The translations under genes were made by a program, and so were the position numbers. From Stenotrophomonas rhizophila (GTDB lineage Bacteria; Pseudomonadota; Gammaproteobacteria; Xanthomonadales; Xanthomonadaceae): a stretch of DNA of 64,000 bases. Of this stretch, positions 52,148-59,909 are shown piece after piece; position 1 is the first letter of the stretch, and each line of letters starts with the position of its first letter. Where the stretch lies: positions 1 through 64,000 of the forward strand of contig NZ_RJKV01000002.1 of assembly GCF_003751305.1 (NCBI RefSeq), written 5' to 3'. The notes under the pieces were generated by a model, which worked only from the letters and a program-made list of their open reading frames with translations, searched no databases and was not told where the DNA came from.

Positions 52148-53859
52148 GCACACAACGCATCATCCACATGGCCGACCTGTCCGCCATCAACAGCAGCCTG
52201 CGCTCGCTGGGGCGGGACCTGGACGCATTGCACACCCAGGCCCATGCGATCCAGAGCGATGTAGGTGCCACCCGCAGCGAACTGGCGCGCCTGGAAAAAG
52301 CGTTCATGGATTTCGTGGCAGCGGATCTGAAAGCCAAGGAACTGTCGCTGGCCGAAACCCGGCAGGTGAAGATCCGCCAGGAGCTGGAGAACCGGTTCGG
52401 CCACTACGCCGATGTCCGCCGCCAGACCACCGGCATTCTGCAGGCGGCCGACATCAGTCTGGTCCGGCAGGACACCATCCGTGCCGCCAGTGAGAATCTC
52501 ATGCTGGCGGCGCCCGGCTACTGGTTGGCCCCGGCACTGGTGGCGCTGGCCGCGTGGCTCAACGATCAGCAGGATCTGGCGCAGCGTGCGCTGGCCGAGG
52601 CCATCCGTCGTGATGACGAGAAAACCAGCCTGCTGTTCTCTCTCGTCAGCCGCCGCGCGGGACGTCTGTCGGCCGCCCAGCAGTGGATGGACCGTTACCT
52701 GGGCATGCAGAACCCGGTGGAACTGGACCGCCAGACCGTGGTGTTGATCGATGCGATCGCCGGCGGTGTGTTCGGCGTGGATACTGCCCGCATCTGCGTG
52801 GCGCGCACCAATGAGTGGATCGAGGAACTGGCCCAGCGTGCCGGCTTCGTGGAGGCTCAGCGCAGCCAGTGGATCGATGCGCTGCGCTCCAAGACCCCCA
52901 ATGGCGACGACAGCGCCCGCTATCCGCACCTGCAACGGTTCAGCCCGACCTGGCCGGCCTTGCAGGACTCGCTCAATGCCACCGCGACCCACGCGGCTGT
53001 CACCCGGCATTTCCAGAGTGTGTTCAGCGGCGATGTACGTGCAACGGCCGGTCTGGCCGCCGATGTCGACGCCCTGCTGACCAAGCTGGTTTCGCATTTC
53101 GACACAGAAGAACTGCCGCTGCGACGCGATGAAGCCCTGTGCAAGCTGATCATCGATGAGAACGGTGACCGCCCCGCGGCCGACCGTCGCTTCCAGCTGC
53201 AGGACCCGGCACTGGAACATCGCATCAGCTTCACCCAGCTGCTTACCAACGCCGCGATGCATCCGGAAACCTCGCAGGCTTCGCGTGCCACCCAGCGCTT
53301 TGCGACCGCCCAGTCGCGCAGCTGGATCCTGGAAGCGCATCACGATCTCACCGCCAGCATCCGCCAGTCGATCCCGACCGACGTGGAGGTCACGCTGGAT
53401 GCATGGCAGGGCACCACGCGCGATGGCAGCAACCAGGCTGCACTGGAGACCTCGCTGAACGAACACGTCGACGCCGGGCTTGCCCAGGCGCTGGCCGGCG
53501 TGAAGCTGCGCTTCCAGCACTGGGCTGTCCTGGTGCTGGGCGTCCTGCTGCTGGTGATGACCCTCGGCAACATCATCGGCATGGTCATCGCCGCGCTGAT
53601 GCTGCTGTGGGTCGGCATGGCCTACAAGAATCTGGACAAGACCCGCGAAACGGTCCGCGCCGACTTTACGCGCCAGCGTGAGCAGCTGCAGAACGCGCTC
53701 AAGGCCTGCATGGCCGAAGTCGTGGAAGTGCGGCGTGACCTCGCCGCACGCGATGCCCAGTCTGCCGAGTTGACCGCGCTGCTGGAGTCGATCACCCCCG
53801 AGCAGTTCACCCTTGGCGGTCATGACAATACCCGCCGCATCCTTGCTGCCACCGCCTGA
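52144..53859 (+). CDS. Coiled-coil inner-membrane protein, gene 2 of the AAA+ cluster
   Basis: A 571-residue protein of unknown function. It has an N-terminal coiled coil (about 10-60: INSSLRSLGRDLDALHTQAH) and a large helical soluble domain (about 85-455). A tight hydrophobic hairpin or double transmembrane span follows (about 460-495: WAVLVLGVLLLVMTLGNIIG, then MVIAALMLLWVGMAY). A second coiled coil closes it (about 500-555). With both soluble parts on the same side it would be a membrane-tethered cytoplasmic scaffold. No enzymatic motif was seen. Some databases name proteins of this general layout RdcB (diguanylate cyclase regulator); I could not verify that relation. It overlaps gene 1 by 4 bases and precedes gene 3 by 9. 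Confidence 0.8.
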   Translation: MSTQRIIHMADLSAINSSLRSLGRDLDALHTQAHAIQSDVGATRSELARLEKAFMDFVAADLKAKELSLAETRQVKIRQELENRFGHYADVRRQTTGILQAADISLVRQDTIRAASENLMLAAPGYWLAPALVALAAWLNDQQDLAQRALAEAIRRDDEKTSLLFSLVSRRAGRLSAAQQWMDRYLGMQNPVELDRQTVVLIDAIAGGVFGVDTARICVARTNEWIEELAQRAGFVEAQRSQWIDALRSKTPNGDDSARYPHLQRFSPTWPALQDSLNATATHAAVTRHFQSVFSGDVRATAGLAADVDALLTKLVSHFDTEELPLRRDEALCKLIIDENGDRPAADRRFQLQDPALEHRISFTQLLTNAAMHPETSQASRATQRFATAQSRSWILEAHHDLTASIRQSIPTDVEVTLDAWQGTTRDGSNQAALETSLNEHVDAGLAQALAGVKLRFQHWAVLVLGVLLLVMTLGNIIGMVIAALMLLWVGMAYKNLDKTRETVRADFTRQREQLQNALKACMAEVVEVRRDLAARDAQSAELTALLESITPEQFTLGGHDNTRRILAATA

Positions 53860-53868
53860 GGCCCGACC

Positions 53869-54090
53869 ATGACCCGTTCCCTGCTCGATGCTTCCGCCGT
53901 GCCGCCGCCGTTGCCGGCCCAGGACGCCCTCCCGCCGTCGCTGAACGATGTCGCGGCGGCTACCCCGGTTGTTTCCGCCGCGCCGCTGGTCAATATTGCC
54001 GCCCCGGATGCGCTTGCCGGCGCCCTGCCTGGCTGGGACCTGCTTCCGACAACCGGTTTCGTACGCCGCAAACGCGCCTCGCACGGATGA
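53869..54090 (+). CDS. Small Pro/Ala-rich protein, gene 3 of the AAA+ cluster
   Basis: A 73-residue peptide rich in Ala, Pro and Leu (VPPPLPAQDALPPSLNDVAA), with a C-terminal end GWDLLPTTGFVRRKR that looks like a binding motif. It has no predicted transmembrane helix and is probably disordered. Its reality is supported by its place: 9 bases after gene 2 and a 4-base overlap (ATGA) with gene 4, so every gene of the cluster is coupled through it. The function is unknown; a linker or tethering peptide is a guess. Confidence 0.6.
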   Translation: MTRSLLDASAVPPPLPAQDALPPSLNDVAAATPVVSAAPLVNIAAPDALAGALPGWDLLPTTGFVRRKRASHG

Positions 54091-54635
54091 CACTGCCGGT
54101 TCCGCGGACCTATGCCGAATGGAGCCAGGTCCTGGATGCCTTCAGTGAAGGGGGCCGCGAAGCCGAGGCGCTCGCGGCCATGGCGGCTGGGCGCCTGGAC
54201 TGGACCCCCGGCGTGGCGCAGTTGTTCACCGACCGGGTGACCACGCTGCTCGACCTGCGGCTGAAGCAGTGCAGCGCTCGCCTGCAACGCGATCTGGGTG
54301 ATCGCGCCGATGAAGTGACCCTGGTGCGTGCGCTGCTGGATGCGCGTCGGCACTTCAGCGTGCTGCATCAGCTGGCCTCGCTGGCAACGCTGCCTGAATC
54401 GCTGCGTGCGTTCCTGCGCGACGAACTGGTCCGCATCACGGCCAGGATGCAGGCCGACCTGGAAGCCAACGCACGCACGCTGCGCTGTGACCGCACCCTG
54501 CGTGCGGTGCGCTATAACAGCCTGTGCCACTACCGGCCGGCAGCACTGGATGCTGCCGCGCCGCCGCCACTCCCGTCTGCTTCACCTGCCGATGTCCCCG
54601 CCCTAGCGGGCCGTCGGCGAACCTTGATGATCTGA
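54087..54635 (+). CDS. Uncharacterised helical protein, gene 4 of the AAA+ cluster
   Basis: A 182-residue, mostly alpha-helical soluble protein (YAEWSQVLDAFSEGGREAEA, a DRVTTLLDLRLKQCSARLQR helix, LVRALLDARRHFSVLHQLAS). The C-terminal 35 residues are Pro/Ala-rich and probably disordered. It has two Cys but no metal-binding pattern. The repeated long helices suggest a four-helix bundle or an adaptor. No family was recognised. It starts inside the stop of gene 3 and ends 4 bases before the AAA+ ATPase, which argues that it acts with that enzyme. Confidence 0.75.
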   Translation: MTLPVPRTYAEWSQVLDAFSEGGREAEALAAMAAGRLDWTPGVAQLFTDRVTTLLDLRLKQCSARLQRDLGDRADEVTLVRALLDARRHFSVLHQLASLATLPESLRAFLRDELVRITARMQADLEANARTLRCDRTLRAVRYNSLCHYRPAALDAAAPPPLPSASPADVPALAGRRRTLMI

Positions 54636-54639
54636 ATCC

Positions 54640-56196
54640 ATGAGCGATACCCGCGAGTTCCATGCCACGCTGACCCGCTACCTGAAAGCGCGCGTGCCCT
54701 TCATCTCCATCCGCAGCACCGAACGCGCGCGGGTGCTGGATATCCTGCGTGACGTGGCCGGTGCGTTGAGTGCGCCGTTCTATGTGCACACCCTCTCGCA
54801 GGGTACGCGCGAGCTGGCCACCGGGCGGATCGTCAACGAAGACCGCTCGGTCATCGGCGCGGTGGACTTCGCCAGCCAGCAGATGGCGCAGCGTCAGAAC
54901 CTCAGTTTCGTGTTGACCGAAGTGTCCGACCTGGAGGACGACACGCCCTCGGCGCGGCAGTTGATCGATGTGGCGATGCTGGCGGCCGACCATGGCGGCT
55001 CGGTGGTCGTGGTGACCAGCAAGCCGGTGTTCGGCCAACTGCAGCGCCTGGGCATGTCGCTGGTGTTGTCGCCGCCCACCGAAGACGAGATGGCGGCGAT
55101 CATCCATGAGCAGATCGATCCGTACCGCAGCCAGTTCCAGATCGAGTGGGACGACGCCGACATCCGCCAGGCGGCGGCCATCCTGGCCGGCATCTCGCGG
55201 CTGGAGGCGGAGAACATCATCGCCACGCTGCTGGTCAACGGGCGTATCGACAAGAATGATCTGGTCGAGCTGATGCATGCCAAGGACCGGATCTTCGCCG
55301 ACATTTCCGGTATCGAGCGGGTGCCCGTGCGTGGCGGCGACCTGAGTGTCGGTGGCCTGGGCGGCCTCAAGAGCTGGCTGGCACGCGAGCGGCCGCTGCT
55401 GACCGCCGACCTGCGCGAGCGTGGCATCCGGCCGCCGCGGGGCGTGCTGCTGGTCGGCGTACCGGGCTGCGGCAAATCGCTGTCGGCCAAGGCCATTGCC
55501 CAGGACTGGCAGTTGCCGCTGTACCGCCTGGACCTGTCCACCATCCACGGCCAGTACCTGGGCCAGAGCGAAGGCCGCCTCAAGGAAGCGCTTGCCACGG
55601 CGGATCACGTGGCGCCCTGCGTGCTGTGGATCGACGAGATCGAAAAGGGCCTGGCCGGCGCCACCGGGGGCGGCGACGGCGGCACCTCGACCCGACTGGT
55701 CGGCCAGTTCCTGTACTGGCTGCAGGAAGCCCGTACCCGCGTGTTCGTGGTGGCGACCGCCAACGATGTGTCCAAGCTGCCGCCGGAGCTGCTGCGCCGC
55801 GGCCGGTTTGACGAGCTGTTTTTCGTCGACCTGCCAACCGCGCCGGAACGCCGCGACATCATCGGCATCTACGCCCGCCGCGGCCTGCAGCAGCGTGAGC
55901 TGGCGCCGGCGCTGCTCGACGAGCTGGTCGATCTGTCCGAGGGCTTTGCCGGGTCGGACCTGGAATCGGCGGTGCGTGAAGTGGTGAAAGAGGCGTACCT
56001 GAAGGGCGATGCCGTAGTCACCGATGAGCTGTTCCGGCGGAGTTTCCAGAACGTGGTGCCGTTGTCGCGGACCGCACCGGAGCAGATCGAGAACATCCGC
56101 GCCTGGGGCAGGGAGCGGGCAGTGCCGGCCTCGGGTGAGCCGATCGCGGCCAGCACCCCAGCCGCCGGGCGGCCGCGCCGCGCCGTCCTGGCATGA
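54640..56196 (+). CDS. AAA+ ATPase, Ycf46-like, gene 5 of the cluster
   Basis: A 518-residue ATPase. The first ~210 residues (starting at LTRYLKARVPFISIRSTERA) resemble the inactive N-terminal AAA-like domain of Ycf46 proteins and have no Walker A. The active module follows: Walker A GVPGCGKS (Lys279), pore-loop-like IHGQYLGQSEGRLKE, Walker B CVLWIDEIEKG (Asp332, Glu333), sensor-1 VVATANDVSKLPPELL, arginine finger RRGRFDELFFVDLP, and the C-terminal lid domain (GFAGSDLESAVREVV). The motifs are intact, so an ATP-driven hexamer that remodels a protein is likely. The partner is probably one of the four preceding genes. A Pro/Ala-rich tail closes it. Confidence 0.9.
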   Translation: MSDTREFHATLTRYLKARVPFISIRSTERARVLDILRDVAGALSAPFYVHTLSQGTRELATGRIVNEDRSVIGAVDFASQQMAQRQNLSFVLTEVSDLEDDTPSARQLIDVAMLAADHGGSVVVVTSKPVFGQLQRLGMSLVLSPPTEDEMAAIIHEQIDPYRSQFQIEWDDADIRQAAAILAGISRLEAENIIATLLVNGRIDKNDLVELMHAKDRIFADISGIERVPVRGGDLSVGGLGGLKSWLARERPLLTADLRERGIRPPRGVLLVGVPGCGKSLSAKAIAQDWQLPLYRLDLSTIHGQYLGQSEGRLKEALATADHVAPCVLWIDEIEKGLAGATGGGDGGTSTRLVGQFLYWLQEARTRVFVVATANDVSKLPPELLRRGRFDELFFVDLPTAPERRDIIGIYARRGLQQRELAPALLDELVDLSEGFAGSDLESAVREVVKEAYLKGDAVVTDELFRRSFQNVVPLSRTAPEQIENIRAWGRERAVPASGEPIAASTPAAGRPRRAVLA

Positions 56197-56229
56197 ACGA
56201 CCCGGCCGGCAGGCCCCTGCCGGCCTCGG

Positions 56230-56258
56230 TTGCGCCAGCAGGGCCAAGCGGGCATAAT
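56230..56258 (+). promoter_or_regulatory. Promoter of rpmB-rpmG
   Basis: TTGCGC (56230-56235) and CATAAT (56253-56258) are exactly 17 bases apart. They lie 167 bases before the rpmB ATG, giving a long leader of about 160 bases that could hold regulation. No ribosomal-protein leader family was recognised in it. Confidence 0.6.
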
Positions 56259-56424
56259 GCGCGGCTCGCCGTGTCCAAAAACCTTTGGATCGGTGGCCGG
56301 GAACACGTCATCCGGTCCGCCCTCGACAGCGTAACCCTTTGATTCTCATGACGTGTGGCGGGAAACCGTCGAGGCCGCCGTCGCCCGGGCTATGGGCTGA
56401 CAACTACTTTTATCGAGGTGCGCA

Positions 56425-56661
56425 ATGTCCCGCGTATGCCAAGTTTCCGGCAAGCGAGTGCAGACGGGTAACAACGTCTCGCACGCCAACAACAAGACCC
56501 GTCGTCGTTTCCTGCCCAACCTGCACGAGCGCCGCTTCTGGGTTGCCAGCGAAAACCGCTGGGTCAAGCTTCGTGTTTCCGCGCATGCCCTGCGCACCAT
56601 CGACAAGAACGGTATCGACTCCGTTCTGGCTGAGCTGCGTTCGCGCGGCGAAAAGGTCTGA
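56425..56661 (+). CDS. rpmB: 50S ribosomal protein L28
   Basis: A 78-residue large-subunit protein. It has the canonical [20 protein letters not shown] start, [15 protein letters not shown] and the [15 protein letters not shown] segment. It is a CxxSGK variant without the zinc ribbon of longer L28 forms. The length is standard for Gammaproteobacteria. It forms the usual operon with rpmG, 13 bases downstream. Confidence 0.99.
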   Translation: MSRVCQVSGKRVQTGNNVSHANNKTRRRFLPNLHERRFWVASENRWVKLRVSAHALRTIDKNGIDSVLAELRSRGEKV

Positions 56662-56674
56662 GGAGTAAACGATC

Positions 56675-56839
56675 ATGGCAGGCAAGCGCGATAAGATCCG
56701 TCTGATTTCGACGGCCAACACTGGCCACTTCTACACGACGGACAAGAACAAGAAGAACACCCCCGGGAAGATGGAATTCCTGAAGTACGATCCGGTCGTG
56801 CGCAAGCACGTCCTGTACAAGGAAGGCAAGATCAAGTAA
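56675..56839 (+). CDS. rpmG: 50S ribosomal protein L33
   Basis: A 54-residue large-subunit protein beginning [20 protein letters not shown], with [20 protein letters not shown]. It lacks the two CxxC zinc pairs and is therefore the zinc-independent (C-) form. AGGAG precedes the ATG. It is the second gene of rpmB-rpmG and is followed by a strong terminator. Confidence 0.98.
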   Translation: MAGKRDKIRLISTANTGHFYTTDKNKKNTPGKMEFLKYDPVVRKHVLYKEGKIK

Positions 56840-56867
56840 TCCGCAAGGATCCTTGAGCTTCCCGACG

Positions 56868-56894
56868 AAAAACCCGCCCTCGTGGCGGGTTTTT
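56868..56894 (+). terminator. Rho-independent terminator of rpmB-rpmG
   Basis: aaaaacccgcc and ggcgggttttt form an 11-bp stem with a 5-base loop and end in a T-run, 28 bases after the rpmG stop. Confidence 0.92.
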
Positions 56895-56999
56895 CCGTTT
56901 CCGGCATCGCGCGGTGCCGGGCCGCAGCGGCTGCACCAGTCACCCCGGCGGCACAGCGGCCCATGGCAGAATGCGGTTCCCCTCCCGACGGGCGACGCG

Positions 57000-58418
57000 A
57001 TGCTGTTCGAGTGGCTGCTGGGTTCGTGGTTGTTGATGCTGGATTGGCTGATCCGGCTGGCCGCGCTGTTGTGGATTCCCAGCCGCACGACGCCTGGTGC
57101 CGCGCGCAGCTGGTTGCTGCTGGTCGGCTTCGTGCCGCTGCTCGGGCTGCCGCTGTACCTGCTGTTCGGCCACCCCTGGCTGTCGCGCCAGCGCGTGCAG
57201 CGCCAGGCCGAGGCCTCCCAGGTGATCCGCGAAGAGCAGGCCCTGCAGCCGCCGCTGCGCTGGACGCCCCCGCCGGAGACGGCCACCGCCGAGATCGTGC
57301 CGCTGATCGAGCGCCAGGGCGATTTCATGCCCATCCACGGCAACGCGGTGGATCTGCTCAATGACTACGACGCCTCGCTGCAGGCCCTGATCGAAGACAT
57401 CGACCAGGCCCGTGAGCGCGTGCACCTGCTGTACTACCTGATGTTCGACGATGCCGTCGGCGAGGCCATCGTCGAAGCGCTGCAGCGGGCTGCGGCGCGC
57501 GGCGTGCACTGCCGCGTGCTGCTGGATGCAGTCGGGGCCAAGCGCGGGCTGCGCCACTACCGTCACCGTCTCCAAGCCCTCGGCGTAGATGTGCGCGCGA
57601 TGCTGCCCGGTGGGCTGCGGTGGCGCCGAAGTGGCCGCATGGACCTGCGCAACCACCGCAAGATCGCGGTGATCGACAACCGCGTCGGCTACATCGGCTC
57701 ACAGAACCTGGCGCGCGCGCAGTTTGTTGCGGGGTTCCCGAACAAGGAGCTGGTCGCGCGCGTGCGCGGCCCGGTGGTGGCGCACCTGGAAGCCGTGTTC
57801 GCCAGCGACTGGTACATGGAAACCGGGCAGCGCCTGGATGTGCTCACCGCGGTGCCGGTGTGCTCAGCCGATGTGCCGACCCAACTGCTGCCCAGTGGCC
57901 CGGCCTACCCCTTCAGCAATGCGCGCGATGCGGTGAACGCGCTGATCCATCTGGCGCGCCGGCGCATCGTGCTGGTCACGCCGTATTTCGTGCCGGATGA
58001 GGCGACCTTGAGTGCGCTGCGCATCGCGGCGCTGTCCGGCGTGCAGGTGCAGCTGATCCTCTCGGCCAGCACCAACCAGCGGCTGACCTCGTGGGCGCAG
58101 GAGGCCTACTACGATGAGCTGCTGCGCAGCGGTGTGCGCATCGCACTGTACGAACCGCATTTCCTGCATGCCAAGCACCTGACTGTCGATGAAGACATTG
58201 CCCTGGTCGGCTCGATCAACCTGGATATCCGCTCGTTCGCGCTCAATGCCGAGATCGGCATGCTCTGCTATGACCCGGGCATGGTGCGGCAGCTGGCGCA
58301 GATCGAAGCCGACTATCTCGAACAGTCCCGTCAGCTCGATCTGGCGACGTGGCGCCAACGGCCGGCGTGGAAGCGCAGCCGCGAAGGCATCGCACGGCTG
58401 GCCGATGCGTTGATGTAG
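57000..58418 (+). CDS. cls: Cardiolipin synthase-type phospholipase D protein
   Basis: A 472-residue inner-membrane enzyme that would join two phosphatidylglycerol molecules into cardiolipin. It has two N-terminal helices (about 8-27 and 37-55) and then two PLD domains with HKD motifs: NHRKIAVID (His219) with GSQN, and LHAKHLTVDEDIALVGSINLD (His390). Length and domain order fit ClsA. The start MLFEWLL was chosen at the first helix; 49 upstream codons overlap the rpmG terminator and are not protein-like. It is monocistronic. Confidence 0.92.
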   Translation: MLFEWLLGSWLLMLDWLIRLAALLWIPSRTTPGAARSWLLLVGFVPLLGLPLYLLFGHPWLSRQRVQRQAEASQVIREEQALQPPLRWTPPPETATAEIVPLIERQGDFMPIHGNAVDLLNDYDASLQALIEDIDQARERVHLLYYLMFDDAVGEAIVEALQRAAARGVHCRVLLDAVGAKRGLRHYRHRLQALGVDVRAMLPGGLRWRRSGRMDLRNHRKIAVIDNRVGYIGSQNLARAQFVAGFPNKELVARVRGPVVAHLEAVFASDWYMETGQRLDVLTAVPVCSADVPTQLLPSGPAYPFSNARDAVNALIHLARRRIVLVTPYFVPDEATLSALRIAALSGVQVQLILSASTNQRLTSWAQEAYYDELLRSGVRIALYEPHFLHAKHLTVDEDIALVGSINLDIRSFALNAEIGMLCYDPGMVRQLAQIEADYLEQSRQLDLATWRQRPAWKRSREGIARLADALM

Positions 58419-58472
58419 CCCGCTGTGACGCGCGTGGACGGCCGGTCCACGCGCATCGCCTACAATCGATAT

Positions 58473-59846
58473 ATGACTGCGTCCGATACCCACCGCCAGT
58501 GTGATCTGGCCATCGTCGGCGGCGGCGCTGCCGGCGTCCTCGTCGCGCTGCAGGCCCTGCGCCATGCTGCGCGACCGTCACGCATCGTGCTGTTCGAGCC
58601 GGCTTCGGCGCTGGCCGAAGGCATCGCCTACGCCACGCCTTGGCCTGAGCACCTGCTCAACGTGCCGGCCGGCAAGATGAGCGGGCTGCCCGATCAGCCT
58701 GCGGATTTCCTGGATTACCTGATCGACAGCCAGGCGATTGCCGATGTGCCGCGCGCGCTGCTGGCGGACCAGTTCGTGCCGCGCCGCCATTTCGCCGCCT
58801 ACCTGCGTGAGCGCCTGGAACAGGCGTGCGAGCGCAGCGAAGCGGCGCTGGAGGTGGTCGAGCAGCCGGTGTTCGCACTGGAGCCGACCGGACACGGCGT
58901 GGAGCTGCGGCTCGACGATGACGTGACGTGGCGCGCGCAGCGCGTGGTGCTGGCCTGTGGCAACAGCATGCGTCCACTGCCGGTACCCGGTGCCGACGCA
59001 CTGCCGCCCGCACAGGCGGTGGAGGCGTGGGACTACGACGGCGTGCGCGTGCTGGCCGGCGATGACGATCTGGCCATCATCGGCTCGGGCCTGAGCATGG
59101 CCGACAGTGTGGTCGCCCTGGCCGCCGCCGGTCACCGCGGGCGCATCTACGTGCTGTCGCGCCACGCGTTGCTGCCCTTGCCACAGGCGCATGGCGATGC
59201 GGTCACCTTCGATCCGCAGCCGCTGCTGGCGATGTCGCTGCGCCAGCGCGTGCGGGAACTGCGCGCGCAGGCGCATGCCGCCGTGGCGCAAGGCCTCCCA
59301 TGGCAGAGCGTGATGGACCGGATCCGGCCGATGGGCCAGGCGTTGTGGCTGAGCCTGGGCGAGGCCGATCAGCGGCGCTTCCTGCGCCACGTGGTGCGGT
59401 ACTGGGACGTGCACCGCCACCGCATCGCCGAATCGGTGCATGCCCAGGTGAGCGAACTGGAGCGCAGTGGCCAGCTGCAGCGCCATCGGGCCCGGCTGGA
59501 TACGCTGCTGATGCAGGAAAGCGGGTTGCAGCTGCACGGCCGCAGCCCGGACGGTGGCCTGCCGCCCCTGACCGTGGGCGCGGTGATCAACGCCACCGGG
59601 GTGGAGACCCGCGCGCTGTCGATGCGCAATCCGCTGATCCAGCAGCTGCTGGCGGACGGACATGCCCGCCCGGGCCCGCATGGCCTTGGGCTGGAGACCA
59701 CGGTGGAGGACGGTGCCCTGATCGATGGCCATGGCCAGCCGCAGCCGGCGATCCGGGTGGTCGGCAGCCTGCGCATCGGCACCCTGTGGGAGAGCCTGGC
59801 GATCCCGGAGCTGCGCGTGCAGGCCGAACAGGCGGCGCGCGGCTGA
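58473..59846 (+). CDS. FAD/NAD(P)-binding oxidoreductase-like protein
   Basis: A 457-residue flavoprotein of the broad FAD-NAD(P)-binding (PF13454-like) family. It has the N-terminal dinucleotide fold DLAIVGGGAAGVLVALQAL, the second glycine motif AIIGSGLSMADSVVAL, and a C-terminal GAVINATGVETR block. Substrate and partner are unknown; related proteins occur in siderophore and lysine hydroxylation contexts. TACAAT (58461-58466) ends 6 bases before the chosen ATG and no Shine-Dalgarno sequence is present, so the message may be leaderless; an in-frame ATG 16 codons upstream is rejected for that reason. The next gene, uvrD, is 63 bases away. Confidence 0.85.
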   Translation: MTASDTHRQCDLAIVGGGAAGVLVALQALRHAARPSRIVLFEPASALAEGIAYATPWPEHLLNVPAGKMSGLPDQPADFLDYLIDSQAIADVPRALLADQFVPRRHFAAYLRERLEQACERSEAALEVVEQPVFALEPTGHGVELRLDDDVTWRAQRVVLACGNSMRPLPVPGADALPPAQAVEAWDYDGVRVLAGDDDLAIIGSGLSMADSVVALAAAGHRGRIYVLSRHALLPLPQAHGDAVTFDPQPLLAMSLRQRVRELRAQAHAAVAQGLPWQSVMDRIRPMGQALWLSLGEADQRRFLRHVVRYWDVHRHRIAESVHAQVSELERSGQLQRHRARLDTLLMQESGLQLHGRSPDGGLPPLTVGAVINATGVETRALSMRNPLIQQLLADGHARPGPHGLGLETTVEDGALIDGHGQPQPAIRVVGSLRIGTLWESLAIPELRVQAEQAARG

Positions 59847-59897
59847 ACCCGTTCGGTCCGGGCGCCGCGTAACGACCCGGAGCGACCCGCCCGAGGG

Positions 59898-59903
59898 TAA
59901 AAT
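59898..59903 (+). promoter_or_regulatory. Probable -10 box of uvrD, leaderless
   Basis: TAAAAT ends 6 bases before the uvrD ATG. No -35 match was seen at 17 bases. Confidence 0.45.
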
Positions 59904-59909
59904 GGGGAC

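Noticed and set aside
51662..56196. Anti-phage defence system
   Set aside because: The AAA+ ATPase invited this idea, but there is no nuclease, protease, deaminase, toxin or nucleotide-cyclase motif in the cluster and no phage or mobile-element context.
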